8,204 nt of DNA. It comes from Verrucomicrobiota bacterium (lineage in GTDB: Bacteria; Verrucomicrobiota; Verrucomicrobiia; Chthoniobacterales; UBA6821). Below the pieces are notes generated by a model. That model saw only the letters and a program-made list of their open reading frames with translations. It searched no databases and was not told the origin of the DNA. Where the stretch lies: positions 1 through 8,204 of the forward strand of contig VHCR01000053.1 in assembly GCA_016871655.1 (NCBI GenBank), in the 5' to 3' direction. Position numbers and translations under genes: made by a program. Positions 5,766-8,204 of the stretch are shown here, piece by piece; the stretch's first letter is position 1; each line of letters starts with the position of its first letter.

Positions 5766-7058
5766 ATGTCTTATCTAAAGAAAGTTTTGTTTTTTTATTT
5801 TATTGTTAGCTCTGCTGTTGCTCTAGCACAGATCAACATTCAAGTCATTAATCAGAATACTGATTTTAATGACTCCAATACTTTTCTACGCTTCGAGAGT
5901 GACCCGAATAATTTATCGGGAACAATTAACGGCGAACCATTAATTGCTAGAAATTCCTATTCTTTTGCTGAGGCAAAAAATGGAATCAACCTTGACTATA
6001 ATGTCGGAGGAAGAATCTTTTTTTCGCTGGGAGAGCCGCTGAATAATCCCAACCAGCCACCCGAACCCAATAATCCATCTATCTCAAGCTATCATACTCG
6101 ATTTGATAAAATCGAACTAACATATCAACCCAACAATCCTTACAGTGTTGCTAATTTAACAATCATCGATTTCTTTTCAATCCCTCTTTGTTTAAAAACC
6201 TATAAAAATGGCACTTTGGTTAACACTCTAGATCTTAGCGTGGATGGAGAAACCATGGCAGAAAACCTCGCCCAACTCACCGATAGCAATCCTCAGGCTG
6301 TCATTAGGGAAAGAGGAAAATTCCTACGCGTTCTTGGTCCACCCAACAGCGATAATATTTCTGATCTTTATCCTTCTATGAAGGATTACATTGATTCTGT
6401 TAAAGCAGCCCCTCTACCATTTCAGATTCAAGATCACTACTGGCATGATGGGGACACTCCGCAGACTCAAAGCCAAGAATATTCTTTTTTTGGCAGCATT
6501 GCTGATAATGGAGATCTTCTTCTTCAAGGTGGAGCGGATATGGTCGGAGGCGACCACACAATTAAAATTCTTTATAATGACCTCCTCCAAGGCATTTATG
6601 GATGTAATCCTGCCTATTTCGTTGATGATGTTCCTGCCAGCATTGGCCAAAATGATGTTTATTCAGCGGTTGTACGAGATACTGTCGCTGGTTTTAATTT
6701 AGGGTTTATTGGAAGTACGACCACCAATCCTGCAACAGGACTTCCATTCAATATTAGTCCCAGCTGTGAATGGTGGCTCTCTCCTAAGGCTTTTGAATTT
6801 GCGCAGCCGATCAGACCATTTTATAACCAATGGGGACGGTATATTTCTGAACACAGTAATTCCTATAGCTTTCCTTTCTCTGATGTCTGGCGCCCTGTGA
6901 AGCGAAAAGTTCAGATCTCGCTCACTGATATTGATACTTTAGAAATCACCATTAAGCCAGATTTTAACAATTCTTATTTCTTCAACAATCTCCTAAACAA
7001 GACAATTCCTAATGCCGTAAATAAAATATTTGGCAGCCAGATTAAAAAAACAGGATGA
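5766..7058 (+). CDS. Secreted glycoside hydrolase family 64-like beta-1,3-glucanase (thaumatin-like fold)
   Basis: From ATG at 5766 the protein has 430 residues, with a signal peptide at 1-21 (lysines, hydrophobic core, cleavage after ALA before Q22). The order of conserved blocks matches my knowledge of GH64 laminaripentaose-producing beta-1,3-glucanases: GGRIFFSLG, FDKIELTY, NLTIIDFFSIPL, GKFLRVLGP, then YGCNP..., a VVRDTVAGFNLGF helix, YNQWGRYISEHS and YSFPFSDVW. The acids E117 and D135 line up with the catalytic Glu/Asp pair of the Streptomyces enzyme. Likely role: cutting beta-1,3-glucan (laminarin, curdlan or fungal wall) outside the cytoplasm. The frame opens further to a TTG at 5706, but the ATG starts a proper signal peptide. 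The gene looks more AT-rich than its neighbours. Its last 27 or so residues lie beyond the recognisable domain and overlap the permease gene antisense. Confidence 0.75.
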   Translation: MSYLKKVLFFYFIVSSAVALAQINIQVINQNTDFNDSNTFLRFESDPNNLSGTINGEPLIARNSYSFAEAKNGINLDYNVGGRIFFSLGEPLNNPNQPPEPNNPSISSYHTRFDKIELTYQPNNPYSVANLTIIDFFSIPLCLKTYKNGTLVNTLDLSVDGETMAENLAQLTDSNPQAVIRERGKFLRVLGPPNSDNISDLYPSMKDYIDSVKAAPLPFQIQDHYWHDGDTPQTQSQEYSFFGSIADNGDLLLQGGADMVGGDHTIKILYNDLLQGIYGCNPAYFVDDVPASIGQNDVYSAVVRDTVAGFNLGFIGSTTTNPATGLPFNISPSCEWWLSPKAFEFAQPIRPFYNQWGRYISEHSNSYSFPFSDVWRPVKRKVQISLTDIDTLEITIKPDFNNSYFFNNLLNKTIPNAVNKIFGSQIKKTG

Positions 7059-8074
7059 GCATTTGGATTAGCACGAAAGGTATCGGCTATAATAATAAAA
7101 AAGAAATATCCAAATGCGACCACAATGCTCAGCGCAAATCCTGCTGAAGTTTCTTTGCGATGAGCCGTAATTCCAAGCGGAACAGCAATGAGAGCAAAGG
7201 CAATCGCTGCAAAAGCGATGGAAAAGCGCTTATTCAGTTCTACGAGGAGCTGCAAATGTTGCGGTGTCTCTTTTTTAAGTTCTGACAGCAACTCGGAAAG
7301 CCGATATGAATTCAAATGTCGTCCTCGCATTTTCTGTTGGAAAAGCTGTTTCAATGACATTGGAAAAACCCCCGACTTCATCATGATTCCTTGATGAATT
7401 TTTGAAAAATCATTTGGATTACTTTGATCGCGCTCTTCAAATCGCGCATCTTGCAACTTTAACAAAAGTCGTGCATTTGGTTTGTCGACGGCAAGATGAC
7501 CTTCTTTTGCAAAAACAACTTTTGAAATGCGTCCTCCGTCTAATTCAAAAACCAAAAGATTTTTTAATGTCTCTCCTTCTCTCTTTCCAACGTAAACACG
7601 CCGATCAGGGAATTGATCAGCGACTTCGTCACTCTGAAAAATAGAAATGGGATTACTCGTTGCTACCCTATAAAGATCTTCCATCATTGCCTGTTCCGCT
7701 CTGGGAGCCACTTCCAGGTTGATCCAAAGACACATAAGCGCTAACCCACAAGCACTCCACAAAACAGGCCGACAGACTCTCGTAAAACTAATTCCAACTG
7801 CACGCATCGCAATCAGTTCATTATCGGCCGAGAGGCGTCCAAAAACTAAAAGGAGCGCCGTCAGGAAACCCCACGGAATCGTAAAGGTCATCGAAAAAGG
7901 AAGGAGAAATGCCATGAAGGAAAAGATGATACTCAGTGGCATATTGTGATTAATAAGCAAGTCAAGCATCTCCTTAAAAACATTTCCCAAAACTAGCACA
8001 AGACTCAGCAAGGCCACACCGAGACCGGTGGCAACGCCGATGGCAGAAAGAAGATAACGATCGATGATTTTCAA
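6974..8074 (-). CDS. LptF/LptG family lipopolysaccharide-export permease
   Basis: This 366-residue membrane protein has the YjgP/YjgQ layout: three helices (about 10-33, 46-78, 102-120), a soluble periplasmic domain of beta-jellyroll type (about 125-270), then three helices (about 283-303, 310-330, 342-360). The cytoplasmic motif FGRLSADNELIAMRAVGIS (78-96) is the hallmark coupling segment that contacts the LptB ATPase. LptF and LptG form the inner-membrane part of the LptB2FG transporter that extracts LPS for transport to the outer membrane. I cannot decide between F and G. The start is the TTG at 8074: an in-frame TAA lies at 8093-8095, no ATG or GTG codon lies between, and MKIIDRYLL is a normal family opening. 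I see no clear promoter or strong Shine-Dalgarno sequence in 8075-8204. The last 28 codons overlap the GH64 gene on the other strand. Confidence 0.9.
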   Translation of the reverse strand: MKIIDRYLLSAIGVATGLGVALLSLVLVLGNVFKEMLDLLINHNMPLSIIFSFMAFLLPFSMTFTIPWGFLTALLLVFGRLSADNELIAMRAVGISFTRVCRPVLWSACGLALMCLWINLEVAPRAEQAMMEDLYRVATSNPISIFQSDEVADQFPDRRVYVGKREGETLKNLLVFELDGGRISKVVFAKEGHLAVDKPNARLLLKLQDARFEERDQSNPNDFSKIHQGIMMKSGVFPMSLKQLFQQKMRGRHLNSYRLSELLSELKKETPQHLQLLVELNKRFSIAFAAIAFALIAVPLGITAHRKETSAGFALSIVVAFGYFFFIIIADTFRANPNAHPVFLIWLPNILFTALGIVLFRRLLKK

Positions 8075-8204
8075 GATCCAAAAGTTTACACCTTATGAAT
8101 CAAAAATAAAAGCGTGATGCTGAATTTTTCTTTTTTATGAGACAACTTGCTGCTAGGAATACTTCTCCCCGTGAAAAGCAACCTACTTTTTTTTAACATC
8201 TTAT

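Noticed and set aside
8138..8197. Short rightward frame of 19 codons starting MRQLAARN
   Set aside because: Very short, no ribosome-binding site or homology that I recognise; the region is the permease leader.

Overview
The window is a compact stretch of chromosome from a Gram-negative bacterium. An LptF/LptG-type lipopolysaccharide-export permease, a six-domain ribosomal protein S1 and FabG-type fatty-acid synthesis support this. The style of the permease and of the glutaredoxin reminds me of the Verrucomicrobia/PVC group, but that is recollection only and I hold it loosely. All genes except one look like ordinary housekeeping genes. The start codons mostly lack a strong Shine-Dalgarno sequence.

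Layout. Bases 1-3526 form a leftward run: rlmN (23S rRNA/tRNA methyltransferase), fabG (3-oxoacyl-ACP reductase), sixA (phosphohistidine phosphatase-like) and a Corynebacterium-type glycogen synthase cut by the left edge. sixA and the glycogen synthase share an ATGA stop/start overlap. The two wider gaps in this run (rlmN-fabG and fabG-sixA) each hold a different palindromic repeat, and both repeats make the downstream gene look longer at its N-terminus than it is. Bases 3600-5639 run rightward: rpsA (ribosomal protein S1), preceded by a 9-bp hairpin just upstream of its start, then an unusual CGWS glutaredoxin 9 bp downstream. A strong intrinsic terminator at 5663-5694 closes this unit.

Behind the terminator is a rightward gene for a secreted protein that I recognise as a glycoside hydrolase family 64 / thaumatin-like beta-1,3-glucanase, with both catalytic acids apparently present. 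It looks like an accessory gene. Its last 27 or so codons lie antisense to the last transmembrane helix of the leftward LptF/LptG permease (6974-8074), an 85-bp tail-to-tail overlap. The final 130 bases (8075-8204) hold only the permease leader, and I see no gene there.

I found no CRISPR array, tRNA, rRNA, insertion sequence or phage gene, and no clear multi-gene novel system. The best leads are the two palindromic repeats, the S1 leader hairpin, the odd glutaredoxin and the GH64 gene with its overprinted tail.
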